DNA from: Adlercreutzia rubneri
GTDB taxonomy: Bacteria > Actinomycetota > Coriobacteriia > Coriobacteriales > Eggerthellaceae
Length of the DNA stretch: 64,000 bases
Direction of reading: 5' to 3'
Assembly: GCF_009755265.1 (NCBI RefSeq)
Contig: NZ_WPOO01000007.1
Coordinates: forward strand, 1-64,000
Shown one piece after another: positions 17,941-26,877 of the stretch (position 1 is its first letter; every line of letters begins with the position of its first letter). The notes under the pieces are model-generated. The model was not told the DNA's origin and searched no databases. It saw nothing but the letters and a program-made list of their open reading frames with translations. The position numbers were made by a program, and so were the translations under genes.

Positions 17941-18027
17941 GGCCCCTTTGCGGGCGCGAAACCCGGCGGCAACGGAAGCCGTGCCATAATGGGCGGCGAC
18001 CGATTCCCGCGAAGATTCGAGGTTTCC

Positions 18028-19452
18028 GTGAGCGATCCCAAGACCGTGCCCACCATGGGCGCCCCCGATGCGTCCGATGCCGTCTACGATGCCCGTACAT
18101 TGGGTGCGCCGAAGATGACCGTCTTCGGCATCCAGCACATGTTCGCCATGTTCGGCGCCACCATCTTGGTGCCGACGCTTACCGGGCTCTCGGTTTCGGC
18201 CACGTTGCTGTTCGCGGGCTTGGGCACGCTGCTGTTCCATTTCCTTGCGAAGGGGAAAGTGCCGGCGTTCCTCGGATCGTCGTTTGCGTTCATTGCGGGG
18301 TACGCGGCCATCGCGCCCAACGGGGAAGCGCATCTGCTACCCTACGCTTGTCTGGGCGTGGCTTGCGCGGGGCTTCTGTACTTGGTGGTGTCGGCGCTGT
18401 TCAAGGCGTTCGGTCCGCAGCGCATCATGCGGTTCTTTCCGCCGGTGGTCACGGGCCCCATCGTCATCTGCATCGGGCTTATTCTGGCAAGCTCGGCCAT
18501 TGCCAACTGCGAGACGAACTGGCCTATCGCGCTCGTGGCTATCATCATTATCGTCATTAGCAACATCTGGGGCCGCGGCATGATCCGCATCATTCCCATC
18601 CTTCTCGGTGTTGTGGGCTCCTATCTGGCCGCGGCCATCGGGGGCATCGTCGATTTTACGCCGGTGGTCGAGGCGCCTTGGATCGGTTTGCCGGTGCTGT
18701 GGGACAACACGGTGTTCGCGCTGTTCGGCCCCAGCTTCGACGCGGGGCTTGCCATCACGGCCATCATCACCATCATGCCCTTGGCCTTCGCCACCATCAT
18801 CGAGCACATCGGCGACATGTCGGCCATCAGCTCTACCTGCAATCGCAATTTCATCGCCGAGCCGGGGCTGCACCGCACGCTGCTCGGCGACGGCCTGGCC
18901 ACCATCGTGGCGTCGCTGTTCGGCGCGCCGGCCAACACCACCTACGGCGAGAACACCGGCGTGCTCGCCCTCACCCGTGTCTTCGACCCGCGCGTGGTGC
19001 GCATCGCCGCTGGGTTCGCCATCTTGCTGTCGTTCTGCCCGAAGTTCGCGGCGGTCATCTCCTGCATGCCGGCGTGCGTGATCGGCGGCGTGTCGCTGGT
19101 GCTGTACGGCATGATCTCGGCGGTGGGCATCCGCAACCTCGTGGAGAACCACGTGGACTTCATGCTGAGCCGCAACGTGCTGATCACGGCGCTCATCTTG
19201 GTGCTCTCGCTCGGCATCGCCTACAGCGCGGCCGGGGCCGTCACCTTCGAAGTGGGCGGCGTGACGGTGGCGCTCTCGGGTTTGGCCGTGGGTTCGGTGG
19301 TGGGCATCGTGCTGAACATCATCCTGCCGGGCAAGGCCGACTTCGACGCCTGGGATGGAGGCCTCGCCGCCGAGGCCGAAGCCGACGACGTGCCGCTGCC
19401 CCTGGAAGCGGAAGTGACCAACCTGCCCATTCGGGAGCAGAGGAGAGGATAG
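18028..19452 (+). CDS. uraA: Uracil/xanthine permease, NCS2 family
   Basis: About 474 residues from GTG 18028 (MSDPKTVPTM), preceded by GAGG; an ATG at 17989 would add 13 charged residues. Fourteen or so membrane segments are visible. Family motifs include FGIQHMFAMFGATILVP in TM1, FLGSSFAFI in TM3, and the NCS2 signature region FGAPANTTYGENTG with the substrate-binding Glu. A further Glu lies in ATIIEHIGD. It is a proton-coupled nucleobase importer; uracil is the most likely substrate. Monocistronic. Confidence 0.92.
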   Translation: MSDPKTVPTMGAPDASDAVYDARTLGAPKMTVFGIQHMFAMFGATILVPTLTGLSVSATLLFAGLGTLLFHFLAKGKVPAFLGSSFAFIAGYAAIAPNGEAHLLPYACLGVACAGLLYLVVSALFKAFGPQRIMRFFPPVVTGPIVICIGLILASSAIANCETNWPIALVAIIIIVISNIWGRGMIRIIPILLGVVGSYLAAAIGGIVDFTPVVEAPWIGLPVLWDNTVFALFGPSFDAGLAITAIITIMPLAFATIIEHIGDMSAISSTCNRNFIAEPGLHRTLLGDGLATIVASLFGAPANTTYGENTGVLALTRVFDPRVVRIAAGFAILLSFCPKFAAVISCMPACVIGGVSLVLYGMISAVGIRNLVENHVDFMLSRNVLITALILVLSLGIAYSAAGAVTFEVGGVTVALSGLAVGSVVGIVLNIILPGKADFDAWDGGLAAEAEADDVPLPLEAEVTNLPIREQRRG

Positions 19453-19467
19453 GGAAGATCAGGGCGG

Positions 19468-19524
19468 TCAATCGGCTGCCCGGTCGATCTGCTGTCCGCT
19501 CAATCGGCTGCCCGGTCGATCTGC
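19468..19524. repeat. 25-bp direct repeat after the uracil permease
   Basis: The same 25 bases (core AATCGGCTGCCCGGTCGATC) occur at 19468-19492 and 19500-19524, period 32 bp. They lie just downstream of the permease stop and directly left of foldback element D. Confidence 0.85.
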
Positions 19525-19541
19525 ATCCTACTTTCGGGCGA

Positions 19542-19690
19542 AAAATTCGAGTTGTTAGAGCTTTGCTTCACGTATTTCTGCGGAGGTTGGGGCTTCGAAG
19601 AGGTTTTCCCTGCATAGGCGTAGCGCCATGGCTGCGATTTGCGATTTTTGCGACGCTCTTTTCTGCTGCAAAGTCTAACAACTCAAAATT
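19542..19690. repeat. Foldback element D
   Basis: Arms 19542-19566 and 19667-19690 pair through GAGTTGTTAGA and CTTTGC, with AATT outside, with a few mismatches and one bulged base. The 100-bp centre is rich in GCGA repeats (TGCGATTTGCGATTTTTGCGA near 19633). No ORF. It lies between convergent uraA and the DUF488 gene. Confidence 0.75.
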
Positions 19691-19750
19691 CTGAGCTAAA
19701 AATGTCGCTGATATTGCCTGGGAGTGTCCGAAAATCGCTTTCGCTTTTTC

Positions 19751-20116
19751 TTATTCGTGCGCGGGGAGCCACTTCTGAAGGACGACGGCCTCGTTCTCTT
19801 TTTCGTCGCGGGCGGCGTATATCAGGGTGACACGCGGGTATTTGGCCATTTCGGGGCTGGACAGCTTCTTCGCGAACTTTAGCGCCTCGGGGTTCGCGTC
19901 CAGCTCCGCCACATACTTTTCTTGGAAAGTGGCCCAATGGGATGGGTCGTGGCCGAAGGCCTTCCGCAATTCGGTTGAGGGCGCAAGGAACTTCGCCCAT
20001 TCATCGTAGTGCACCCGGGCCTTGGTGAGGCCGCGGGGCCACAGCCGGTCGACGAGCACCCGGTACCCGTCGCTTTCTTCGTAAGGTTCGTACACGCGCT
20101 TGATGGCTATCTTCAT
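19751..20116 (-). CDS. DUF488 family protein
   Basis: 121 residues, typical of DUF488 (YeaO-like) proteins. MKIAIKRVYEP at the start and RVLVDRLWPRGLTK are the family signature, followed by LRKAFGHDPSHW and LIYAARDEKENEAVVL. Function is not established for the family. ATG 20116 has AAGGAGGCG directly upstream. Monocistronic, converging on uraA across foldback element D. Confidence 0.88.
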   Translation of the reverse strand: MKIAIKRVYEPYEESDGYRVLVDRLWPRGLTKARVHYDEWAKFLAPSTELRKAFGHDPSHWATFQEKYVAELDANPEALKFAKKLSSPEMAKYPRVTLIYAARDEKENEAVVLQKWLPAHE

Positions 20117-20225
20117 GAGAACGCCTCCTTGGGGCATGGTAGATAATGAGCAGGACACAGTAAGCTCACCTGCGATTATCGTGCGCCATGCCCATCGTCG
20201 GCACCTGGCGCGTCTCCTGTAAGCA

Positions 20226-20260
20226 AAGCGCCCCTGCCTCGTTACGAAGCAGGGGCGCTT
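20226..20260. terminator. Strong hairpin between divergent genes
   Basis: AAGCGCCCCTGC (20226-20237) pairs perfectly with GCAGGGGCGCTT (20249-20260), loop 11 nt. It lies upstream of both flanking genes, so it terminates neither. It may end an unannotated RNA, or be a remnant of a lost gene. Confidence 0.6.
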
Positions 20261-20311
20261 CCCGAGGGTTGATTCGACTTTGCCTGTAGTGCGCGCGAGT
20301 CGCAGGGTGCC

Positions 20312-20482
20312 AATCTGGCAAGTTTTCGGCGTTGTTCGACGTATTTCGCACCCCGGAGGTTCAAGTAGCTGCGAGGTCTTCCTCCAGGTATGTTTCCGAC
20401 CTGGGAAAACGTAGTGCAGGCCATAATGCGTATCCCTTGCTGCGTCCCCTGATGTCGAAAACCGCCGAAAACTTGCCAGATT
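20312..20482. repeat. Foldback element E
   Basis: Arms 20312-20340 and 20454-20482 pair over 29 bp with two mismatches (core CTGGCAAGTTTTCGGCG). Within, CCAGGT and ACCTGG (about 20383-20405) form an inner stem. No ORF was seen. With the hairpin at 20226-20260 it fills the 520-bp gap between DUF488 and the flavodoxin-like gene. Confidence 0.85.
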
Positions 20483-20640
20483 TGCCGATTGTTTTTGCGC
20501 GGATGCCCTGCGAACGTCTCCTGAGGCATCCGAATGAGGGTGTCTGACGCTGCGGATGTCGATTCGTGGCTGAAGGTGGCGCGAGGTGAGTGGCGGCTCG
20601 CGGTACAATGGCGTCGTTCAATGGGAAAAGGAGGAACGCC

Positions 20641-21210
20641 ATGACCGTGCTGTTCGTGAATGCCTGCCTGCGCGGAGACGAGTCGCGCACGCTTACGCTG
20701 TGCCGCGAGTATCTGGAAGGTATCGAGGACGTGAAGGAAGTGAACCTGTCCGAGATGCGCCTCGAGCCCTACTACGGCGACTCGGCGGCCTATCGCGCCC
20801 AGTTGGAGGCCAAGGGCCTGTTCGACGACCCCATGTTCGACATTGGCAAGGACTTCGCCGAGGCGGATGAGATCGTCATCGGCGCTCCCTACTGGGATCT
20901 GTCGTTCCCGGCAGCGCTGAAGATATACATCGAGCACGCGGCCGTTATGGGCATGACCTTCCACTACACGGAGGAGGGACGCTGCGAGGGGTTGTGCCGC
21001 GCCAAGCACCTCACCTACATCACCACGGGCGGCGGTCAGGTGAGCGCCATGAACTACGGCTACGAGTACCTCTGCGGCATCGCCAGCATGTTCGGCATTC
21101 CCGAGACGCGCTTCGCCGCCGCCGAAAACTTGGACGTGGTGGGCGCCGATATCGAGGCGAACCTGAATGAGGCTCGCAAGGTGCTCAGCCGTCTGAAGGC
21201 GACGCGGTAG
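20641..21210 (+). CDS. NAD(P)H-dependent flavodoxin-fold oxidoreductase (AzoR/NQO-like)
   Basis: 189 residues. The N-terminus VLFVNACLRGDESRTLTL matches the FMN phosphate-binding loop of flavodoxin-like NAD(P)H:quinone oxidoreductases. GAPYWDLSFPAALKIYIEH and TTGGGQVSAMNYGYEYL are the flavin-contacting loops. It probably reduces quinones or azo compounds in the cytoplasm; the natural substrate is unknown. ATG 20641 follows AAAAGGAGGAACGCC; upstream in-frame starts would run through that ribosome site. It stands alone, converging on a HipA-like gene with a 10-base gap. Confidence 0.88.
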   Translation: MTVLFVNACLRGDESRTLTLCREYLEGIEDVKEVNLSEMRLEPYYGDSAAYRAQLEAKGLFDDPMFDIGKDFAEADEIVIGAPYWDLSFPAALKIYIEHAAVMGMTFHYTEEGRCEGLCRAKHLTYITTGGGQVSAMNYGYEYLCGIASMFGIPETRFAAAENLDVVGADIEANLNEARKVLSRLKATR

Positions 21211-21220
21211 GGAAGAGACG

Positions 21221-22447
21221 CTATCGCGCGATGCGAGTGAGCAGATCCACCTTGCTGCGGACAGCGTCGACGATAGTGGCCACGCGTCGCTCGGGAATAT
21301 TGGGATTCTGGGAGAGGATCGCGCCCACTTCCTCGGGGTAGCCGTCCAGCATGACCGGGTCGAACCAGTCGAAATAGCCGTCGAACAGGCGCAGCTGGTC
21401 GACCGGCTTCATGCCGTTCATTTTGAAGGGCTTGGCCATATACAGGAAATCGCCGGGCACTTCCAGGAACTCCGCGTCGGACCACAAGCACGATCCGGAG
21501 TCGAACACCGGCGCGATGCCCGTCACCTCAAGCGTCTCCACGTTGCGGATGATGCCGAAGTTGCGGTAGTGACGGTCGCGGTTGGCCAGCACGAAGTCGC
21601 CGGCGAACATCTTGGCCAGCGAGGTCATGGTGGCGTCGGCGTCAAGCCCCAGATCCTCCAGGTGCTTCACGTAGAAGCGCAGATCGGACAAGTTGTTCGG
21701 CTGTTTCACGTTGCGGATGACGTCCCAGGCGGCCACCAGTTCCTCGTCGGGCCCCAGCAGGTTCGGGCAGGCAGAGTACACCCGGCGTCCGTCCTCGAAC
21801 AGCGTATAGGGAGTGAACTCGCCGGGTTCCATCAACCGACGGTGCAACGCCGTAGCGGCCACCTCGTTGTAGGGCTCCTGATTCACGAAGCCCACTCCTG
21901 ACTTCAGCAGCACGCGCTCGCCGTTTACGATCTTCCACTTCTTCAGAAGGTCGCCTCCCAAGGTGCTGTTGGGGGAGGACAGGCTTACCGTGCGGTAGTC
22001 CGGCGCATCGGGGGAAGACCCCGCTAAGTCCTGGCCCAAGGTGAGAAATCCCAGGTCATCAGAGAAGTCGTTGTCGAAGAAGTTGACGGCGTCCCACGAG
22101 GCGGGATCGTCCTCGTCGTTCAGCCAGTAGCGGTCGGAAAGCGACAGCCCGAAGCTCTTCTCGGCGAGCACCAGCGTGCTTTCCAGCTGCAGGTTCTCCA
22201 GAAGACGTTTGACATGCGCACGGGAAGCAGGGATGGCGCGGTGGCGCCACCAGTAGTTCAACTCGGCCTTGGAAATGTCGCCCCGGCGATCGACGAACCC
22301 GAACGGCGCCGCCTCGGGGGCGAACACCTCGCGGATGCGCACGGCCTTGTGGTCACCCAGGTCGTAGTCGAACGACAACACGGGCGTGTTTTTGTTCATG
22401 AGCACGTAATGGGCAAGGGTCACGAGGTTCACCGCCTTTCGGAGCAT
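21221..22447 (-). CDS. HipA-like kinase-fold protein
   Basis: 408 residues. The C-terminal half shows HipA-type elements: LANRDRHYRNFGIIRN (about 290-305, catalytic-loop-like), IAPVFDSGSCLW (metal-binding Asp region) and a preceding LKSGVGFVNQEPYNEVAATAL that may hold the ATP-contacting Lys and Glu. No HipB-type antitoxin gene adjoins it, so toxin function is doubtful; such solitary HipA-domain proteins are common in gut bacteria. The start codon choice (ATG 22447) is uncertain; MNKNTPVLSF about 16 residues later is an alternative. Confidence 0.7.
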   Translation of the reverse strand: MLRKAVNLVTLAHYVLMNKNTPVLSFDYDLGDHKAVRIREVFAPEAAPFGFVDRRGDISKAELNYWWRHRAIPASRAHVKRLLENLQLESTLVLAEKSFGLSLSDRYWLNDEDDPASWDAVNFFDNDFSDDLGFLTLGQDLAGSSPDAPDYRTVSLSSPNSTLGGDLLKKWKIVNGERVLLKSGVGFVNQEPYNEVAATALHRRLMEPGEFTPYTLFEDGRRVYSACPNLLGPDEELVAAWDVIRNVKQPNNLSDLRFYVKHLEDLGLDADATMTSLAKMFAGDFVLANRDRHYRNFGIIRNVETLEVTGIAPVFDSGSCLWSDAEFLEVPGDFLYMAKPFKMNGMKPVDQLRLFDGYFDWFDPVMLDGYPEEVGAILSQNPNIPERRVATIVDAVRSKVDLLTRIAR

Positions 22448-22530
22448 GGGGCGCCGCGACTTGGGACGCGGGACGTTGGGGCTGAGGGTTCGGCGTTGAG
22501 CCCATTATACGGGAAACCGTCGACCTATGC

Positions 22531-22626
22531 CGACCTACGCCGCTGCGGGTTCGATGGGGCGCGACCGTCCCACGCCGCTACGGATCCAATGGGGCACGCC
22601 GTCCTACGCAGCCGCAGGCTCAATAG
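22531..22626. repeat. Three degenerate ~34-bp tandem repeats over the MATE 3' end
   Basis: Copies start at about 22531, 22566 and 22600 and share CCTACGCCGCTGCGG-like and CAATGGGGC-like blocks. The third contains the last codons and stop of the MATE gene (SIEPAAA), so the other two look like downstream duplications of the gene end. The remaining bases of this gap show nothing else. Confidence 0.6.
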
Positions 22627-24079
22627 ACCGGTAGCAGCGGCGGCGCACGATGAAATAGGAGACGAGCATGGCCACGATCATGAACGACCAGGTGACCGGA
22701 TAAATCACCATAAGGGTGTCCCAGGTGCCCGAAAGCGGGAACACCCAGGTCACCAGCGCCACGCGCAGCACGCAGGAACCGAGGATGGTGATGACCGCCG
22801 GCAGGGTGGACCAGCCCATGCCCCGCATGGCGCCGGCGGGCACTTCGTAGAAGGTGGTCAGGCAGTCAGGCAGCTCCACGAACCACAGTCGCACGAGACC
22901 GAAGCTGAGGGCGGCCGCGTCTGTGGTGAACAGCCCTAGCGCCCGGGTGCCCAACGCCGTGAACGTCACGCCCAAAATAAGCGACGAGGTGAACCCGAAC
23001 AGTACGCACCAGCGGAAGATGGCCCGGCAGCGGTCGGCGTTCTTCGCGGCGAAGTTCTGGCCGGTAAAGGTGACGGCGGTCTGACCGAAGGCGTTCACAA
23101 AGAAGTAGGTGTAGTACTCGAAGTTCAACGTGGCCGCCGAGCCCGCGATGGCCGCCGAGCCGAAGCCGTTAATGGTCGCCTGAACGACGGTGTTGGAAAG
23201 CGAGAACACGGCGCCCTGAATGCCGGCGGGAATGCCGATGCGCAGGATGCCGGCCAGCTCGGGGCCGCAGATGCGCAGCTCGCGCAGGTGCAGGCGGAAG
23301 GGGCCTTCCTCGCGCATAAGGAACGCCACCACGATGACGGCGCTCAGGGCAGCGGCGATGACGGTGGCGATGCCGATGCCGGCGGTGCCCCAGCCGAACA
23401 GGCGCACGAAGGCGAGGTCGAGGACGAAGTTCACCACGACGGCGGCAGCGAGGGCGTACAGCGGCCGTTTCGCATCGCCGTGGGCCCGCAGTAGCGCCGA
23501 CCCGAAGTTGTAGATGGTGAGAAACGGGATGGCGCAGAAGTAAAGCCGCACATAGGTGAGCGCGTCGGCGAGGGAGTCTTCGGGCATGCCGATGGCATCT
23601 AGCACCCAGGGGGCCAGGGCGAGCCCCGCCCCGCCCAGGACCACCCCGGCGATGAGTGAGAGCGCCATGGCCGTGTGGACGCTCTTCTTGATGCTGTGGA
23701 ACTCGCCGGCACCCACATGCATGGCCACCACCACGTTGGCGCCGATGGAGAGCCCCACGAACAGGTTCACGAACATAGCCGTCACCGGGTTCACGCCGCC
23801 GATGCCCGCGAGCGAGAAGCTGCTGACGAACTGTCCGGCAATGGAGGCATCCGCCGAGTTCAGCAACTGCTGGAGGATGCTGCTCAGCGCCAGGGGAATG
23901 GCGAACCGCAGAATCTTGCCCGGCAAGGGGCCGTTGAGCATATCGATGCCGTTGTCGCGCTTATCGCGTCGATTTCGCTTAGGGCGGGTGGCCGGGCTGT
24001 TTGACTTGTCGAGCTCGTCGCGCCCATCGGGCCGACGCGCGTCCCTCTCATCCGATATGTCTCGCTGCAAAGATTCCAT
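22604..24079 (-). CDS. MATE family efflux transporter
   Basis: 491 residues. After a charged N-terminal tail of about 45 residues there are 12 membrane segments typical of MATE transporters: FAIPLALSSILQQLLNSADASIAGQF in TM1-2 (quoted in part: LALSSILQQLLNSAD) and PVTAMFVNLFVGLSIGANVVV. It exports drugs or metabolites in exchange for Na+ or H+. The long basic N-terminus (ATRPKRNRRDKRD) is unusual; a start at MLNGPLPGK (residue 47) would remove it and fits family length. Monocistronic. Confidence 0.88.
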   Translation of the reverse strand: MESLQRDISDERDARRPDGRDELDKSNSPATRPKRNRRDKRDNGIDMLNGPLPGKILRFAIPLALSSILQQLLNSADASIAGQFVSSFSLAGIGGVNPVTAMFVNLFVGLSIGANVVVAMHVGAGEFHSIKKSVHTAMALSLIAGVVLGGAGLALAPWVLDAIGMPEDSLADALTYVRLYFCAIPFLTIYNFGSALLRAHGDAKRPLYALAAAVVVNFVLDLAFVRLFGWGTAGIGIATVIAAALSAVIVVAFLMREEGPFRLHLRELRICGPELAGILRIGIPAGIQGAVFSLSNTVVQATINGFGSAAIAGSAATLNFEYYTYFFVNAFGQTAVTFTGQNFAAKNADRCRAIFRWCVLFGFTSSLILGVTFTALGTRALGLFTTDAAALSFGLVRLWFVELPDCLTTFYEVPAGAMRGMGWSTLPAVITILGSCVLRVALVTWVFPLSGTWDTLMVIYPVTWSFMIVAMLVSYFIVRRRCYRSIEPAAA

Positions 24080-24233
24080 AACGAGCGAATCATAACGCGG
24101 CCGCCACGGCCGCGCCCCACGATTATGCCATCGGCGTGCGAGACGGCTGCAATGGGATTGTGACCGTTGAGCTGCTCGTTGCGAGGAGGATGCGGTTTGG
24201 TGTTACAGAGAAATATCGAAGGGCTTTCTCCCG

Positions 24234-25484
24234 CTAGTTTCTCTCGTAGCGGACGGAGCGGCCTTCGCCGACCTTAGTTACGAGTCCTTTCTCAACCAAT
24301 GCATTCAGAGTTCTGATAGCCTTGCTTTTCGATAGCTGCGTCTTTTCGCTTATCTGGGATCGTGTGAGAGCAGAGCCCTTGGCGAGCACGGCAAGTATGG
24401 CTTCCTCGTCGAGTGTTACGTTCTCAAGCACTGTCACGGGAAGCATCACCGTAATCGAGCTATCGCGCAGAGCGAAAGAGGGCGATACTGTTTCATGGGC
24501 GTATTCGTCCAGGATGCGCGGGATGCCCGTACCGAACCGTTCTATATGTCCCAGTCGAAAGAAAACGTTCGCAAGGATTGGGTTGCGAGCCACTGAAGGG
24601 CCTCCTGCGAGGTAGAGCTCCTCTGTGATTCCGGCAGGCAGTCCTCCTGGCGAGGTTATTTCAATGCGATCGGCAAACATGCCCACTTTTATGTTGGCGC
24701 GAACGTCCCAGCAACGGTGGACAAGCGCATTGGCGATAGCCTCCCGAAAAGCCTCCCGCGGTACGAGCGTCTTCGCTATGCGCTCGAATCCGACGATTTC
24801 TTCGTAGGCGTAGTAGGTGTCGAACACTTCTAGCGTGCGTTGCATCTGCTCAAGAACCGACATGTGCTCGAACGTGTGCCGGGCGTTGATGATGTTGATG
24901 CTCTCGCCGAAGCGCGCAATATCAATGCCAGGGAAATGATTGCTATCGGCGAGAAGGGCGGCCGCGTTGCAGTATTCGCCGGAAGGTGTCATAAGCTCAA
25001 GCGAAATAAGGGAATTTTGATCGAGGGGTTTGAGCCCCAGTTTGGAGGCGAGCTCCTTCTCGAGATGGCCAAATGCGAGGTCCTGCTCTTTTGCGACGAG
25101 GGCGTCGAAGCTGACATGCTCACCCGTCAAGACGAGCCTGCCGTACTCAAGGCGGCTCACTTCGACGGTTGAGGTGTCGGCTCTACGATAGGCGCGTCCA
25201 GAGAAAAGATAGGGTTTGTCGGGGCCTTCATGCACCGTTAGTGTGACTGTTCTTGTGTCCTCTTCGATGGACAGCTCGAAACGAGGCACTGGATCGATCG
25301 AGTCGTTAATCGCATGTTCGACGCGAAGGCAGGTGTCTTGCGGATCGGTCAATCCGACGGGCGTGCCGTCGTCTGCGATGCCGAAAATGATCTTCCCCGT
25401 GCCGTAGTTGGCATAGGCGCTGACGGTCTTCAGGTAGCTTTTCGACAGCTGCTGCTTAAACTCGAGAGTGGTTGTTTCGCGCAT
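24234..25484 (-). CDS. AlbA_2-domain ATP-binding transcriptional regulator
   Basis: 416 residues. The N-terminal AlbA_2 (divergent AAA-4) domain has LEFKQQLSKSYLKTVSAYAN and GKIIFGIADDGTPVGL; the middle (about 240-340) has an HATPase-like RLGHIERFGTGIPRI block; the C-terminal about 70 residues form a winged helix with LTRSQISEKTQLSKSKAIRTL. Such proteins are usually DNA-binding regulators of unknown ligand. Palindromes containing TTGCAACGA immediately upstream of the start suggest autoregulation. Monocistronic. Confidence 0.85.
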   Translation of the reverse strand: MRETTTLEFKQQLSKSYLKTVSAYANYGTGKIIFGIADDGTPVGLTDPQDTCLRVEHAINDSIDPVPRFELSIEEDTRTVTLTVHEGPDKPYLFSGRAYRRADTSTVEVSRLEYGRLVLTGEHVSFDALVAKEQDLAFGHLEKELASKLGLKPLDQNSLISLELMTPSGEYCNAAALLADSNHFPGIDIARFGESINIINARHTFEHMSVLEQMQRTLEVFDTYYAYEEIVGFERIAKTLVPREAFREAIANALVHRCWDVRANIKVGMFADRIEITSPGGLPAGITEELYLAGGPSVARNPILANVFFRLGHIERFGTGIPRILDEYAHETVSPSFALRDSSITVMLPVTVLENVTLDEEAILAVLAKGSALTRSQISEKTQLSKSKAIRTLNALVEKGLVTKVGEGRSVRYERN

Positions 25485-25505
25485 AGTGTCCGCCTTTTCG
25501 TCGCA

Positions 25506-25563
25506 TCGTTGCAGACATTATGCAACGAAAACAATTTTCGTTTCAAGTGATTGCAACGAAAAC
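25506..25563. promoter_or_regulatory. Palindromic TTGCAACGA operator cluster upstream of the AlbA_2 regulator
   Basis: TCGTTGCA (25506-25513) faces TGCAACGA (25521-25528) across 7 bases. An overlapping AACGAAAA/TTTTCGTT palindrome covers 25524-25542, and TTGCAACGAAAACA recurs at 25551-25564. All lie within 80 bp of the start at 25484. The rest of the gap to 25749 has no gene. Confidence 0.6.
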
Positions 25564-25749
25564 AGGCAATTTGTGCCTATCGTCGCAGGGCGCGGGGCGT
25601 TTCGATGTCGTGATAAAAGGCGCCAGTCTTCCTCCTATAATCCGAAATGTCGTAAGAAACTGGGAGTTTATTGCGACATTTTCAAAAGAGTTACGCGCCA
25701 CCTGCCTGAGTAACTTATCAGTTTTATGTCTAGCGCATTCAGTTAGCGC

Positions 25750-26673
25750 TTAGCTCGCAAGTCCGTTTTCCTTTCTGCAAGCCTCCATGCACTCGAGAAC
25801 GATGGCTGCACCTTCACGAACCCAATCGCTGGCGTCAGCTGAATACGTGAGAGAGGTGGGCATGCCGAAGGGCTTTCCGTCGAGCTCTTCGAAGAGCACC
25901 ACGTCGGCGCGGTCGGCGAACCAGTGGCGATTTTCCGATAGCCCGCAGATGTGGAGGCCGTCGCCGTAGGTGGCGAAGGCCAGGCCGCTCATGCCGTTGA
26001 TGGGCTGAAGGCTGAAGCGCAGATTCAGATTGTCGCCCAACATGCGCTCGTAAAGATAGCGGATGCGGTCGTAATTGTGGGCATCGTTGATGATGATGGA
26101 TGCGCCGCGAAGGTCATTGCGAGAAAGCGCGGACTTGTTTGCCAGGGGATTCGACGCCATCATGCTGATACTCATGCGGAAGGCCAAACACGTTTTTGTT
26201 ACCAGATCGAGAGCGCTCGCCTCCTTTACGAGTGAGGCGAAAGGCGTGTAGTCGTAATCGAGCACGATGTCGGCCGAGCCATTGACGATGGGCTGGAAGA
26301 TGGGATCTCGGTAATCGTGCTCGACGAAAGCAAAGGGCATGGGCAGCCACTCTTTAAGTTGGGTCGCAAAAAGCGGAGTTGGATATTGAACAGCGATGCG
26401 AAGAGTGGCATCAGGATCGCCCATCTCTCGGCACCGTGCCAGCGTCTCGTCGAGTCCATCCAGCAGCGTTCGGGCTCCGTCGAGAAAAACGGCCCCTTTG
26501 TCGGTGAGTCGGTTGCCAGCTTTCCGGTCGATGAGCGAAAAGCCCACGTCGCTCTCGAGCGCAGCAATATGGGTGCTTAGCGTTGATTGGGCGATGAACA
26601 GCTCTTTGGCGGCATCGGTGAAGCTTAAGTAGCGAGAGAAAACGGCGAACTCCCGCAAATACTCGGTTTTCAT
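25750..26673 (-). CDS. LysR family transcriptional regulator
   Basis: About 307 residues from ATG 26673 (MKTEYLREFAVF), which follows GGGAGGAGATCCGCT; the ATG at 26760 lacks a ribosome site. The N-terminal helix-turn-helix is AKELFIAQSTLSTHIAALESDVGFSLIDR; residues about 90-300 form the effector-binding domain. It is divergent from the exported flavoprotein gene with about 200 bp between, so it probably controls that gene in response to its substrate. Confidence 0.9.
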   Translation of the reverse strand: MKTEYLREFAVFSRYLSFTDAAKELFIAQSTLSTHIAALESDVGFSLIDRKAGNRLTDKGAVFLDGARTLLDGLDETLARCREMGDPDATLRIAVQYPTPLFATQLKEWLPMPFAFVEHDYRDPIFQPIVNGSADIVLDYDYTPFASLVKEASALDLVTKTCLAFRMSISMMASNPLANKSALSRNDLRGASIIINDAHNYDRIRYLYERMLGDNLNLRFSLQPINGMSGLAFATYGDGLHICGLSENRHWFADRADVVLFEELDGKPFGMPTSLTYSADASDWVREGAAIVLECMEACRKENGLAS

Positions 26674-26877
26674 AGCGGATCTCCTCCCTTGCTTTTTTGC
26701 ATTATCGCATGTTGCGCAAAACAAGAGCACGACGTCCGAGACGGCGATATCGGATTTCACGAACAGCCATCATGAAACGTGATAGAGGATCGCGCATTTG
26801 CATTTAGCTATCGCCCTGGCACCAGCGCACTATGGGGTCGTGCCGAAGGGCAACTAATGTAAGGAAAGGGGACAATC

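Noticed and set aside
21221..22447. HipBA toxin-antitoxin pair
   Set aside because: No HipB-like gene adjoins the HipA-like protein.
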